A stretch of DNA of 64,000 nucleotides, from contig NZ_WBWE01000001.1 in assembly GCF_008932435.1 (NCBI RefSeq), forward strand, positions 124,001-188,000, written 5' to 3'. This document shows positions 9,429 through 17,900 of the stretch, piece after piece. The DNA comes from Brucella pseudintermedia (lineage in GTDB: Bacteria > Pseudomonadota > Alphaproteobacteria > Rhizobiales > Rhizobiaceae). The stretch's first letter is position 1; every line of letters begins with the position of its first letter. The notes below the pieces were generated by a model. That model was given only the letters and a program-made list of their open reading frames with translations. It ran no database searches and was not told the origin of the DNA. A program made the translations under genes and the position numbers.

Positions 9429-10223
9429 TCAAACCGCAATCGGAGCTTTGATCGTCGGATCGGCTTCGTAGCCCTCAAGGCGGAAATCCTCGAAACGGAA
9501 GGCAAAAAGGTCCTTCACCTCCGGATTGATCCACATTGTCGGCAGTTTTTTCGGGGCGCGGGTGAGCTGCAAACGCGCCTGATCGAAATGATTGGCGTAA
9601 ATATGCGCGTCCCCCAGCGTGTGCACGAACTCTCCCGGCTTCAATCCCGTGACCTGCGCGATCATCATCGTCAGCAATGCATAGGAAGCGATGTTAAATG
9701 GCACGCCCAGAAAAATATCAGCCGAGCGCTGATAGAGCTGGCAGGAGAGTTTTCCGTCAGCGACATAGAACTGGAAAAGACAGTGGCATGGCGGCAGAGC
9801 CATTTCATCGACCAGCGCCGGATTCCAGGCCGATACGATCAGGCGCCGCGAATTCGGATTTTCATGCAGCATCTTCAGAAGATTCGCGATCTGATCGATG
9901 TGACGACCATCCGGCGCTGGCCAGGAGCGCCATTGATAACCATAAACCGGCCCGAGATCGCCGTTCTCGTCTGCCCATTCATCCCAGATCGAGACGCCAT
10001 TTTCCTTCAGATAGGCGATGTTCGTGTCGCCTTTGAGGAACCAGAGCAGTTCATGGATGATCGACCGGAGATGCAGCTTCTTGGTGGTCAGAACGGGAAA
10101 ACCCTCTTCCAGATTGAAACGCATCTGATATCCGAAAACCGACCGCGTGCCCGTCCCCGTGCGGTCGCCACGGTCAACACCGTTGTCGAGCACATGTTGA
10201 AGAAGATCGAGATAGGTGCGCAT
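9429..10223 (-). CDS. thyA: thymidylate synthase ThyA
   Basis: ThyA methylates dUMP to dTMP using methylene-tetrahydrofolate. ATG 10223 gives 264 residues, matching E. coli ThyA, and begins with the canonical [12 protein letters not shown]. The catalytic cysteine lies in [11 protein letters not shown], and the dUMP-binding [20 protein letters not shown] segment follows. A longer frame to 10286 would run through a terminator hairpin and is rejected. It heads the thyA-folA pair. Confidence 0.97.
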   Translation of the reverse strand: MRTYLDLLQHVLDNGVDRGDRTGTGTRSVFGYQMRFNLEEGFPVLTTKKLHLRSIIHELLWFLKGDTNIAYLKENGVSIWDEWADENGDLGPVYGYQWRSWPAPDGRHIDQIANLLKMLHENPNSRRLIVSAWNPALVDEMALPPCHCLFQFYVADGKLSCQLYQRSADIFLGVPFNIASYALLTMMIAQVTGLKPGEFVHTLGDAHIYANHFDQARLQLTRAPKKLPTMWINPEVKDLFAFRFEDFRLEGYEADPTIKAPIAV

Positions 10224-10264
10224 GGGGGATATCCAGAATCCGATTCGGTTGGACCCAATATAAA

Positions 10265-10291
10265 GAAAAACCCCGGTGTCGGGCACCGGGG
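10265..10291 (-). terminator. intrinsic terminator after the DUF2853 gene
   Basis: An 8-bp perfect stem, CCCCGGTG (10271-10278) with CACCGGGG (10284-10291), has a 5-base loop. Read on the minus strand it is followed by a T run (10266-10270). It lies 27 bases past the DUF2853 stop and before the thyA start. Confidence 0.85.
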
Positions 10292-10317
10292 CTTTGAATT
10301 CACCAGATCGCTGTGGA

Positions 10318-10629
10318 TCAAAGGCTGCCGAGTTTTCCGAGCTGCTTGGCGACCAGATAATAGAAGGTGACGCGATGCTTGTTGCGGTCGCCCTTCATGA
10401 CTTCAGCAACATGGGCAACGACCTCATCGCCCTTGGCTTCGTCGTCAACGCCAAGCTTCTTGGCGACCCAATTGGTGCGGACGCGCTTCAATTCTTCCGG
10501 GTCGGTTGCCGAAACGAGGGAGGAATCGCGATTGCGCAGCGCAATACCCAGATGCTTGACGATCTTGTCGACAACAGCTTCATCGGCAGCGGCATCATAA
10601 CGACGGACATCCGCGAGATATTCACTCAT
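10318..10629 (-). CDS. DUF2853 family protein
   Basis: A 103-residue soluble, mostly helical and charged protein. The opening [23 protein letters not shown] and the middle segment [10 protein letters not shown] match DUF2853 as I know it. That family is small, common in alphaproteobacteria and without known function. A GGAG-containing stretch just upstream of the ATG serves as the ribosome site, and a strong terminator follows. It appears to be a single-gene transcript diverging from ssrA. Confidence 0.82.
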   Translation of the reverse strand: MSEYLADVRRYDAAADEAVVDKIVKHLGIALRNRDSSLVSATDPEELKRVRTNWVAKKLGVDDEAKGDEVVAHVAEVMKGDRNKHRVTFYYLVAKQLGKLGSL

Positions 10630-10857
10630 ATATCCACTCTCCTTCGATTGGGGTTAATACCCCGTTTTCAGCTCACGGAATCCGGCTTAATCGAAATTTC
10701 GCTCGCCGCCCCCGATATATTGGTAGGATTGACCAGCGAAAGCAGACTGTCAATGAAAAATGAACGGGAACAGCGGGCACCGGAATATCGGCAAAACCCG
10801 TTAAAAAAAGTGTCCCCTCTTCCAATCGCGGCCAACCGCGCCTATATACGGCGTGTC

Positions 10858-11185
10858 GGCGCAAGCTGACTATGGTGATAAACGGACGGTGTAATAAACC
10901 CATTGGACCCGGGGGCGGTACCCGGCGCCTCCACCAGAATACAGATCGGTTAGCGTTTTGTATTGTGGCGGGGGCGAAACAGGATCGACAAGGGTGTAAA
11001 GATCGCTCTTTTACTCGGCATGATACCACCGTTATCGGGTCAATTGAGTAGTTGCAAATGACAACAAAGCTCAGGGTTATGCTCTCGCTGCCTAATGGCG
11101 GTGCGGGAAACCCACTCTAAAGCCCTTAGGGTTAGCCCCTTAAGGCGGGGTTCGGAGGCACCTGGCAACAGAAGCCTCCACTTTC
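10858..11185 (+). ncRNA. ssrA: two-piece (circularly permuted) tmRNA
   Basis: tmRNA frees stalled ribosomes and adds a degradation tag. The gene has the permuted alphaproteobacterial order. The acceptor piece comes first, with T-arm stem CCGGG/CCCGG around 10909-10925, acceptor strand CGCCTCC (10926-10932) and CCA at 10934-10936. After a short spacer, the true 5' end GGGGGCG (10970-10976) pairs with CGCCTCC, followed by GAAACAGGATCGACA. The tag frame runs from GCA 11054 to TAA 11093-11095 and encodes ANDNKAQGYALAA. A TATATA box lies near 10843-10848. Exact processed ends are estimated. Confidence 0.92.
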
Positions 11186-11198
11186 CCTTTCCAGAAGA

Positions 11199-12410
11199 TT
11201 ACGCAGCCGCAGCTTCGGTATTGAGTTCGCTCGCCTTGCGCGACAGAACGACTTGCGTCAGCACAAAGGCGATCAGCGCACAACCGGCAATTCCTCCGAC
11301 CATTGGCAGTGCAGTTCCATCGAAGAATGAACCCGTTACGCCGATTGCCACGCCGCCAATCACGAAATGCAGCGTGCCCATCAGCGCGGATGCAGTGCCT
11401 GCAATTTCACCGTGATCCTCAAGTGCCAGAACCGCTGTTGTCGGGATGACGAGGCCGAGGAAGCCATATCCCACGAACAGGAACCCGGTGATCAGCCAAA
11501 GCGACTGATGCCCCATGAGAGCGGCAGCGAACATGGCGAGCATTGCCGCGGCAAATCCGGAAACCGCGAATCGCATGACCCGACGCAGCCCGAAGCGCGA
11601 TCCCAGCCAGCCGTTCAATTGTGAAACACCGAAGAATGATACTGCATTGGCCGAAAAGGCGATGGCATATTGTGTTGGTGTCAGGCCGTAATGGTCGATA
11701 AGCACGAATGACGAATTGGCGAGGTAGACGAAGAAGGACGCAATCCCGAAGCCACCGACAAAAACCAGCCCGAGAAAGTAACGATCTTTCAGCAGTCGAC
11801 CATAGCCGCGCAATGCGCTGCCCAGATTGCTTTCAAGGCGTGCTTCTGCGGTTCTTGTCTCCTTCTGCGCCGTCGCGACGAGAACGATACCGATAGCAGC
11901 CGCGACCAGAACGGCCCAGAAGACGCCGCGCCATCCGAAGAAGCTAATAATGACGGAGCCCGTCAATGGCGCCAGAATCGGCGATATGGAGAAAACCAGC
12001 ATCAGAAGCGACATGAGACGCGCCGCCTCGATGCCGGTGTGAAGATCACGCACGACCGCACGGGGAATAACCATGCCGGCAGCAGCACCAAGCCCCTGCA
12101 CAAAACGGAAAAGCACGAGCACATCTATATCGGTCGCGACAGCCGAGCCGATGCTGCCGATACCGAACAGCACCAGACCGCCATAAAGCGGCAGCTTGCG
12201 CCCGATCATGTCGGACAGCGGCCCGCAGAAAAGCTGCGCTACCGCGAGAGCAATGAAAAAGGCCAGAAGGCTCATTTGGACCGCACCGGTTTCCGCATGC
12301 AGGTCAGCGGCAATGGTGGGCAAAGCGGGCAGATACATATCGATCGCAAATGGGCCAATGGCGGAAAGAAGGCCAAGAACAATGGCATTGCGCACAAGAC
12401 TGGAAGCCAT
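11199..12410 (-). CDS. Bcr/CflA-family multidrug efflux MFS transporter
   Basis: A 403-residue inner-membrane protein with about 12 hydrophobic helices. It shows the Bcr/CflA hallmarks: GPFAIDMYLPALPTIA in the first helix, the MFS motif GPLSDMIGRK in the loop after helix 2, and the RFVQGLGAAAGMVIPRAVVRD segment. It should export drugs by proton antiport; specificity is unknown. ATG 12410 starts the protein directly before helix 1; the frame extends to 12503 with an atypical polar N-terminus. It is divergent from a TetR gene that is its likely repressor. Confidence 0.9.
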   Translation of the reverse strand: MASSLVRNAIVLGLLSAIGPFAIDMYLPALPTIAADLHAETGAVQMSLLAFFIALAVAQLFCGPLSDMIGRKLPLYGGLVLFGIGSIGSAVATDIDVLVLFRFVQGLGAAAGMVIPRAVVRDLHTGIEAARLMSLLMLVFSISPILAPLTGSVIISFFGWRGVFWAVLVAAAIGIVLVATAQKETRTAEARLESNLGSALRGYGRLLKDRYFLGLVFVGGFGIASFFVYLANSSFVLIDHYGLTPTQYAIAFSANAVSFFGVSQLNGWLGSRFGLRRVMRFAVSGFAAAMLAMFAAALMGHQSLWLITGFLFVGYGFLGLVIPTTAVLALEDHGEIAGTASALMGTLHFVIGGVAIGVTGSFFDGTALPMVGGIAGCALIAFVLTQVVLSRKASELNTEAAAA

Positions 12411-12640
12411 GGGGGACGCGCTTTCATCAATGTTTCGTGAGGTTCCCGCACCGATTTCGGATCTCCGGTTTTGCTTGGGAGGATGGCGCCATCGGGCTCG
12501 CAAAATCGGTACAGGACAGGTAAGTACTTGTATTCGCTACAAGGTTTCATTTTCTATGGATGAAGTCAGTCCATTTTGGGTTGTGGGCTGGCCTCAAAAA
12601 CTCTGTAGCGAAAGGCATTCTATACGGAAGGTCAAAACAG

Positions 12641-12660
12641 ATTTGACACTGATGTCAAAT
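12641..12660. promoter_or_regulatory. operator-like palindrome 1 between efflux and tetR genes
   Basis: A perfect inverted repeat: ATTTGACA (12641-12648), spacer CTGA, TGTCAAAT (12653-12660). It lies 45 bases before the TetR ATG in the divergent intergenic region. Its dyad symmetry and length suit a TetR-family dimer. It overlaps a TTGACA-like hexamer, so binding could block a promoter. The binding protein is inferred from context. Confidence 0.6.
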
Positions 12661-12662
12661 TA

Positions 12663-12674
12663 GACACCATTGTC
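12663..12674. promoter_or_regulatory. operator-like palindrome 2
   Basis: GACA-CCAT-TGTC repeats the core of the first palindrome (GACA, four-base spacer, TGTC). Its centre lies 18 bp from the first centre. Two equal-core sites in tandem suggest cooperative or double-dimer binding. Confidence 0.5.
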
Positions 12675-12704
12675 CAAAACGTCAAGCTATCTTATGTTGG
12701 AGCT

Positions 12705-13400
12705 ATGAAACCTACTGACATAATCGACATGGCCGTCCTGCCCGAGAAGCGCGCCGTATCCGAAAAGGGCCTGAATACCGCGCCCGTCAAGCCCGGTCAG
12801 TGCATGAAGCGCGACTTCATTTTGTGTTCCGCAGCGCGCGTCTTCAATCGCGACGGGTTTCAGGGCGCGAGCATCGACCTTATCGCCAGCGAAGCGGGCG
12901 TGTCACGCCAGACCATCTATAATCATTACCGCGACAAGGAAGCGCTGCTTGCCGCCGTCGTCGAGGACGCGCTGGCGCGCATGAATGCGAGCCTGTTCGC
13001 GGTTCTGGCCACCTTTCCCCAGACGGGCGACAATCTGGAGCATGATCTGGTGGCATTTTCCATTCGCATGAGCCGGAACTGCATCTACGATTCTTCCGGC
13101 GCGTTTCTGCGCAAGATAATGCAGGCAAATGAGACCAACCTGCCGCTTGCCGCCAGTATTTGCAATACGAAAGGCCCCGCACAGGCTATCCCTGCGATAG
13201 CGGCGCGTCTGGCCCGTCTTGCAATGGATGGCCATCTTCACGTTGATGATCCCGATCTGGCAGCGCGCCATTTCATGGCGCTGATCAATGCCGACACCCA
13301 TTATCATATGCTGACCGGTCATTGCATAGACGATGCGATAATCGAGAAGAGTGCCGTGAACGGTGTGCGCACCTTCCTGATGGCCTTTGGACGCCGATAG
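12705..13400 (+). CDS. TetR/AcrR-family transcriptional regulator
   Basis: A 231-residue repressor-type protein. Residues 1-33 are an unusual polar extension. The DNA-binding domain follows at about 36-82, with the family pattern ILCSAARVFNRDGFQGASIDLIA, the helix-turn-helix GVSRQTIYNHY, and KEALLAAVVE. The C-terminal half resembles the AefR-like ligand domain in length but has no readable ligand motif. It is divergent from the Bcr/CflA pump, with two palindromes between them, so it probably represses the pump and itself. Confidence 0.88.
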   Translation: MKPTDIIDMAVLPEKRAVSEKGLNTAPVKPGQCMKRDFILCSAARVFNRDGFQGASIDLIASEAGVSRQTIYNHYRDKEALLAAVVEDALARMNASLFAVLATFPQTGDNLEHDLVAFSIRMSRNCIYDSSGAFLRKIMQANETNLPLAASICNTKGPAQAIPAIAARLARLAMDGHLHVDDPDLAARHFMALINADTHYHMLTGHCIDDAIIEKSAVNGVRTFLMAFGRR

Positions 13401-13540
13401 GCCGCTGCGCCCTGTGGCGTTCAAAAATTGCACACCTTGGGGCCTGACGCACGGCGCTGTTACATTTTCAGGTCATATATCGCCATATCCGGCGAGAACG
13501 AACTTGACATCGACCTCCGAATCCGTGGGATAAGCAAACC

Positions 13541-14113
13541 ATGGTACAGGACCTAATCCGTTACGATATTCTCGCTCAGGAAGCCCTACGCGGCGTCATT
13601 CGCAAGGTTCTTGCGGAAGTGGCCAAGGCCGGCTTGCCCGGTAATCACCATTTCTTCATCACGTTCCTGACCGGAGCGCCTGGTGTGCGAATTTCCTCGC
13701 GCCTGAAGGAGAAATATCCCGAGCAGATGACGATCGTCTTGCAGCATCAGTTCTGGGACATGCATGTGACCGACCAGCTTTTCGAAGTCGGCCTGTCCTT
13801 CGGCGATATTCCGGAAAAGCTGACTGTTCCCTTCTCTGCGGTCCGTGGCTTCTATGACCCTTCGGTCAATTTCGAACTCGAATTCGATGTCGCCGTCAGC
13901 CAGCCCGAAAGCGACAATGACGAAGTTGGCAACGTGGCCCCAATCGAGATCGCCTCGACGGAAGCCCCAATCGAGAAGACCGAGAAGCCCAAGTCCAAGT
14001 CACGCAAATCCGCAGCCGAAAAAGAAGACGCTGCATCCAAGGATGATGACGCCGATAAGGAGGCCAAGCCTTCGGCCGATGTTGTTTCGCTGGATGCATT
14101 CCGGAAGAAGTAG
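13541..14113 (+). CDS. sspB: SspB-family ClpXP adaptor
   Basis: Alpha-type SspB delivers ssrA-tagged proteins to the ClpXP protease. The 190-residue protein has the substrate-binding domain over about 1-120 (LPGNHHFFITFLTG, FEVGLSFGDIPEKLTVPFSAVRGFYDPSV). A long acidic/Lys/Ala linker follows. The last residues, VVSLDAFRKK, look like the ClpX-docking tail. TTGACA at 13504-13509 may be part of its promoter. It lies about 2.4 kb from ssrA, whose tag is its ligand. Confidence 0.9.
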   Translation: MVQDLIRYDILAQEALRGVIRKVLAEVAKAGLPGNHHFFITFLTGAPGVRISSRLKEKYPEQMTIVLQHQFWDMHVTDQLFEVGLSFGDIPEKLTVPFSAVRGFYDPSVNFELEFDVAVSQPESDNDEVGNVAPIEIASTEAPIEKTEKPKSKSRKSAAEKEDAASKDDDADKEAKPSADVVSLDAFRKK

Positions 14114-14253
14114 TCGGCCTATCCTCCAGTCAGCAGTTTATGCCCACTCAATGATTGGACATTTCCTTTTCGCTGTTGATTGCGATCAATGGTGAAAAAA
14201 CAAAGAACACCTTATACTCCGTCCTGACGGCAACCAGTGCAGGATTGATTTCG

Positions 14254-14430
14254 ATGATTCGTGCAATCGCTCAAGCGGTGTTGTGGATAAGCGGTCTCGT
14301 CGCGGCCTTCTTTGTGGCCAAGGATGAACCGAATTTTCCTCTTCTGCAAATGACGGTCGGGTTGATACTCCTGATTCTGGTGTCTCTGGCCATCTGGTGG
14401 TTCACCAATCCGAAAAACACGCAGAAATAG
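14254..14430 (+). CDS. small two-helix membrane protein, unknown
   Basis: A 58-residue frame from ATG 14254 with two hydrophobic segments (about 8-21 and 31-49) and a short polar loop, ending in a polar Asn/Lys/Thr tail. A longer frame from TTG 14155 adds a hydrophobic but poorly convincing N-terminus. A weak AGGAT lies 11 bases upstream of the ATG. I do not recognise a family. Size and topology suggest a minor inner-membrane protein. Confidence 0.45.
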   Translation: MIRAIAQAVLWISGLVAAFFVAKDEPNFPLLQMTVGLILLILVSLAIWWFTNPKNTQK

Positions 14431-14510
14431 CGCTATCCCATGACGCACTTGCGGGACTTGGCCGAAACACGGTAGTTTTCGGAAAACATTCAACGTTTCC
14501 GCATGGTTCC

Positions 14511-14711
14511 ATGAGCGATATTGTCAACCTACGCCAGTTCAAGAAACAGAAAGCCCGCGTCGAGAAAGAAAAGCAGGCTGACCGTAACCGCCTTCTTTTC
14601 GGTCGCACGAAAACTGAAAAGAGCCTCACGCAGGCGGAAGCGACAAAAGCGGAGCGTTTTTTTGACCAAAACCGCTTGGAAAAAAGCGATCAGCCGGACG
14701 GGGAACAGTGA
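14511..14711 (+). CDS. DUF4169 family protein
   Basis: A 66-residue, very basic and charged protein starting MSDIVNLRQFKKQKAR. This opening is characteristic of DUF4169, a small alphaproteobacterial family of unknown function. It reads as a continuous helix with many Lys, Arg and Glu. The next gene starts at GTG 14708, inside its last codons, so the two are coupled. ATG 14511 is chosen over an upstream start at 14397 that would add an unrelated tail. Confidence 0.75.
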   Translation: MSDIVNLRQFKKQKARVEKEKQADRNRLLFGRTKTEKSLTQAEATKAERFFDQNRLEKSDQPDGEQ

Positions 14712-14944
14712 GCGTATCGGGGCGGTTACGCAAACATTCCGTCAGCATTCGCGGACATGCGACAAGCTATACGCTTGAAGACCCTTTCTTTGAGCTGATC
14801 GAGGAAATTGCAGCCACCCGGAAGCTTTCTGTTGCAGCCCTGATTGCCGAAATTGATAGCGGGCGTGACAGATCGATCAACCTGTCTTCCGCGCTCAGAC
14901 TTCATGTCCTCGACTGGCTAAAATCCAGAATAGCTCAAGGCTGA
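14708..14944 (+). CDS. ribbon-helix-helix domain protein
   Basis: A 78-residue protein from GTG 14708. RKHSVSIRGHATSYTLEDPFFELIEEIA fits the strand and first helix of a ribbon-helix-helix fold, and LSVAALIAEIDSGR fits the second helix. This is the RHH_4-type small protein common in Rhizobiales. DNA binding is plausible but unproven. It is translationally coupled to the DUF4169 gene. Its 3' end overlaps the convergent AsmA-like gene by 10 bases. Confidence 0.78.
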   Translation: MSVSGRLRKHSVSIRGHATSYTLEDPFFELIEEIAATRKLSVAALIAEIDSGRDRSINLSSALRLHVLDWLKSRIAQG

Positions 14945-17900
14945 GGTGCCGGAGCAACCGGTGCCTGCTCCAGACTTTTTAGAAATTCGTTCAGAGATTG
15001 CCCACCTTCCGGCGATGTGAGGGGAATATTTGTTCCTCCCGCAGGAGCGGCTTGCGGCTTTTGCGCCTCAAGCTGTTGCGCTTCCTGGGCGGCTTGCCGA
15101 GCCACTTCACGCCCCTTTGCTTCAGAGCGGCGCCTTGCCTCTTCCTCGCGCTGCAAGCGGTCGCGTTCCGCTTGATCCGCCTCAAAAAGCCCAAGCTGGC
15201 GGTGAAGATGCTGCTTCTCCATGAGGCTCGCCTGCATGGATTCAACACGCTCCTGCTCGCGCTCGAGCGCACGCTGGGTCAGGAACTGGACCAAAGGCTG
15301 CTTGTCGAATGTCACTTCCGGCACGCTATAGGTGCCGCTCAGGGAGAAAGCGACTTGCGGTGAGATGCCGTTATCGGAGCCGTCATCGTTCTGGAACGTC
15401 AGGCTACCGTTTCCACCCATCCCGAGCGTAGACATGTCGAATTGCAGATCACCGAGAAGCACTGCATTGCCGTCATTCAGGTTGGCGGCAGCCATGCGCG
15501 CCACGCCGCCGCTGATTGCAAAGTCGAACCGCGCATTACCGGGCGCGAACGTACCTTGCCCCGTCGCCTTGTCGGCGATACCGACAAATTGTGTGGAAGC
15601 CAGCTTGTCAGGAGCGGAGGACTGGTCGCCTGTCGCGTCAGCAGCCGCTATCATTGCGGGCAGTGCAGCCCCATCCAGACCATTGACGGTGAAATTCTCC
15701 ACGTCGAAACTTGCCGTTCCGGCCAGCGATCCGACCAGCGACGCGACGCTCTCACCACTGCCGTTCAGATTAACGGCGGCTTTCACCACGCCGCCGAGCG
15801 GTGCAGAACCGTTCTCCAGCTTGTAGAAATCCCTGAGATTTGCGCCGCTCCACTTGAGATCTGTCGCGAGGAGAGCATTCTTGTCGCTGTTGCTCAATGA
15901 AACACTGCCGACCAGATATCCGCCTGCCCAATTGCCAGTCAATTCGTTTAACTGGAGACCATCCATGGTCTTCTGGAGCCGCGTGGAAAATTCCGTAGCG
16001 GTCCCGAAGCCGCCCATATGCGCCTGTGCAACATTGAGTTTCACATCCAGCAACAGCGGCAGCGACGAACGGACCGCAAACGCGCCGCGCGGCCAAATCG
16101 TCTTTGCGGTAGGCTTTGCCGACTCGAACGCATCCTGTCCGAGCATGATCGCTGCAAGACTGTCGACCTCAAGCGTGGCGAGCTTCGCTTCGCCTTTGAG
16201 CTGCGGCAGGCCGCTATCGGCAAAATTGGCCTCCAGTCGCGCCGACACCTCTTCGTCGTCCAGCTTTCCCGCAAGATTGGGGAACCGCAAGATGCCTTTT
16301 GCAAACTGGAAGTCGCTCGCAAGGTCTGCCGAAAGCCCCTCGCCAAATCCGGGCAGCGCAAAACCTGCCGTCGCGATGAACGGCTGTAGATCGGCAGATT
16401 TCAACTGCGCCTTGCCGCTGGCGGCAATATCTCCGCCAATCAGCGAAATCACACCATCAGCCGTCGCGGAACCGTCAGGCGCCGTAAGTTTGAGGAGTGT
16501 CCGCATACCTGCGCTCGGTGCGCCTTGCATGCTCAGATCGGCGGTAAGTTCACCCGCAAGCCCCAACGGCAAGGCAGGCAAGCCAATCAGTGCGAACACC
16601 GCTTCGCCTTGTTCAGATGCCACGGTCCCGTTCAATTGCATCTGCAACGGTTCGCTCTCGCCTTCGCCACCGCTTGCCGTCCCGGACAGGTCCAGCTTCA
16701 TTCCGCCCGCTTTGCCCGTAACGCTGAACGAAAACTCGCCAACACCGGGAGGATTTTTGGCTTTCGCTTCGACAGGACGGTCGCTCTTGTCCTTGGATGC
16801 CGCAGTTTTTGCAGGTGTCTTGCCCGCCGCCGCTGGCATGGAAGGCGAAACCGCGTTGGCGATCACATTAATTTCGCTATCCTCGAACAAGCCGGGAAAG
16901 TTGGCTGCACGCATCGAAAGCGCGTGGAACAGCGGCAACTGGGGATAGCGATTGGCCATCAGCGAGAGGAACCGCGAGAGGTCGGCAGACAGAATGGTCG
17001 CGTCGAGCGAACCGGACGGCGTATTGGCAAAAGGCTCATAAGTGCCTGTTGCGGTCAGCGTCGTACCCGCCACGTCACCAATCATCAGCCGGTCGAAGTC
17101 GAAGCGTCCGTCATGCAGCCTCAGCGCCATATCGACATTGCCGGCCTCCATGTCCTGATAACGGACCGGCCCCGCCTTGAATGTCAGGTTCAGCGACTGA
17201 CCATCGAGCAGCGCGAGCCCGTCACCGCTGGAGAAAAATCCTGTAAAGGCTTGCAGCGCTTCGCTTTCCACCGCTTCACTATTGAGGGCAAGCGTTATCG
17301 CGGGCTGCGCCGGCCCCTTCACTTCGCGAATAAACGAACCTTTGAGCGTTGTCTTTCCCAACGCGATTTCGAGATTATCGATCCTCTGCACACCGTCGCG
17401 AAGCTCAACCTGGCCGGAGAAGCCTGCGCCTTCGAGCCTGCGCACGGAATCATCGACTGTCTCGTTGAGCCATGTTGCCAGACCGGAAGGCTGACGCGAG
17501 GCAACCAGCATATCGCCTCTAAAGCCGAAATCCTTGCCAACCGAGAGCGTTCCCTTGGCTTCGACCTTCGTTCGTCCGGGGAGATCGGCAGCAAACTGAC
17601 GGATATTCCAGTTGCTCCCGTCGGGCTCCGCGCTCACTGTCACCGAGCGTATTGTCGTGCCACCCGCGATCACCGCAGGCAGGCGCAAATCCACATTACC
17701 GGGTATGGTCGGAATAGGCAGTTGCTCGAAAACGCGACGCGCGATCGCGATCCGGTCAGCGATTGGCATGGCGGAGGCAGTCTGTTCTTCGCTGGCGGCT
17801 TCGTTCGGCCCCCAATAGAGTTGCTGACCATCAGCGCTGACCTCGAAACGAGGCTCTTCGCCATAATCAATGAAAGCCCTGCCATCCACCACATAAGGAT

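Noticed and set aside
10673-11029. 118-residue minus-strand frame upstream of and into ssrA
   Set aside because: It overlaps the tmRNA acceptor domain and has no ribosome site or homology I recognise.
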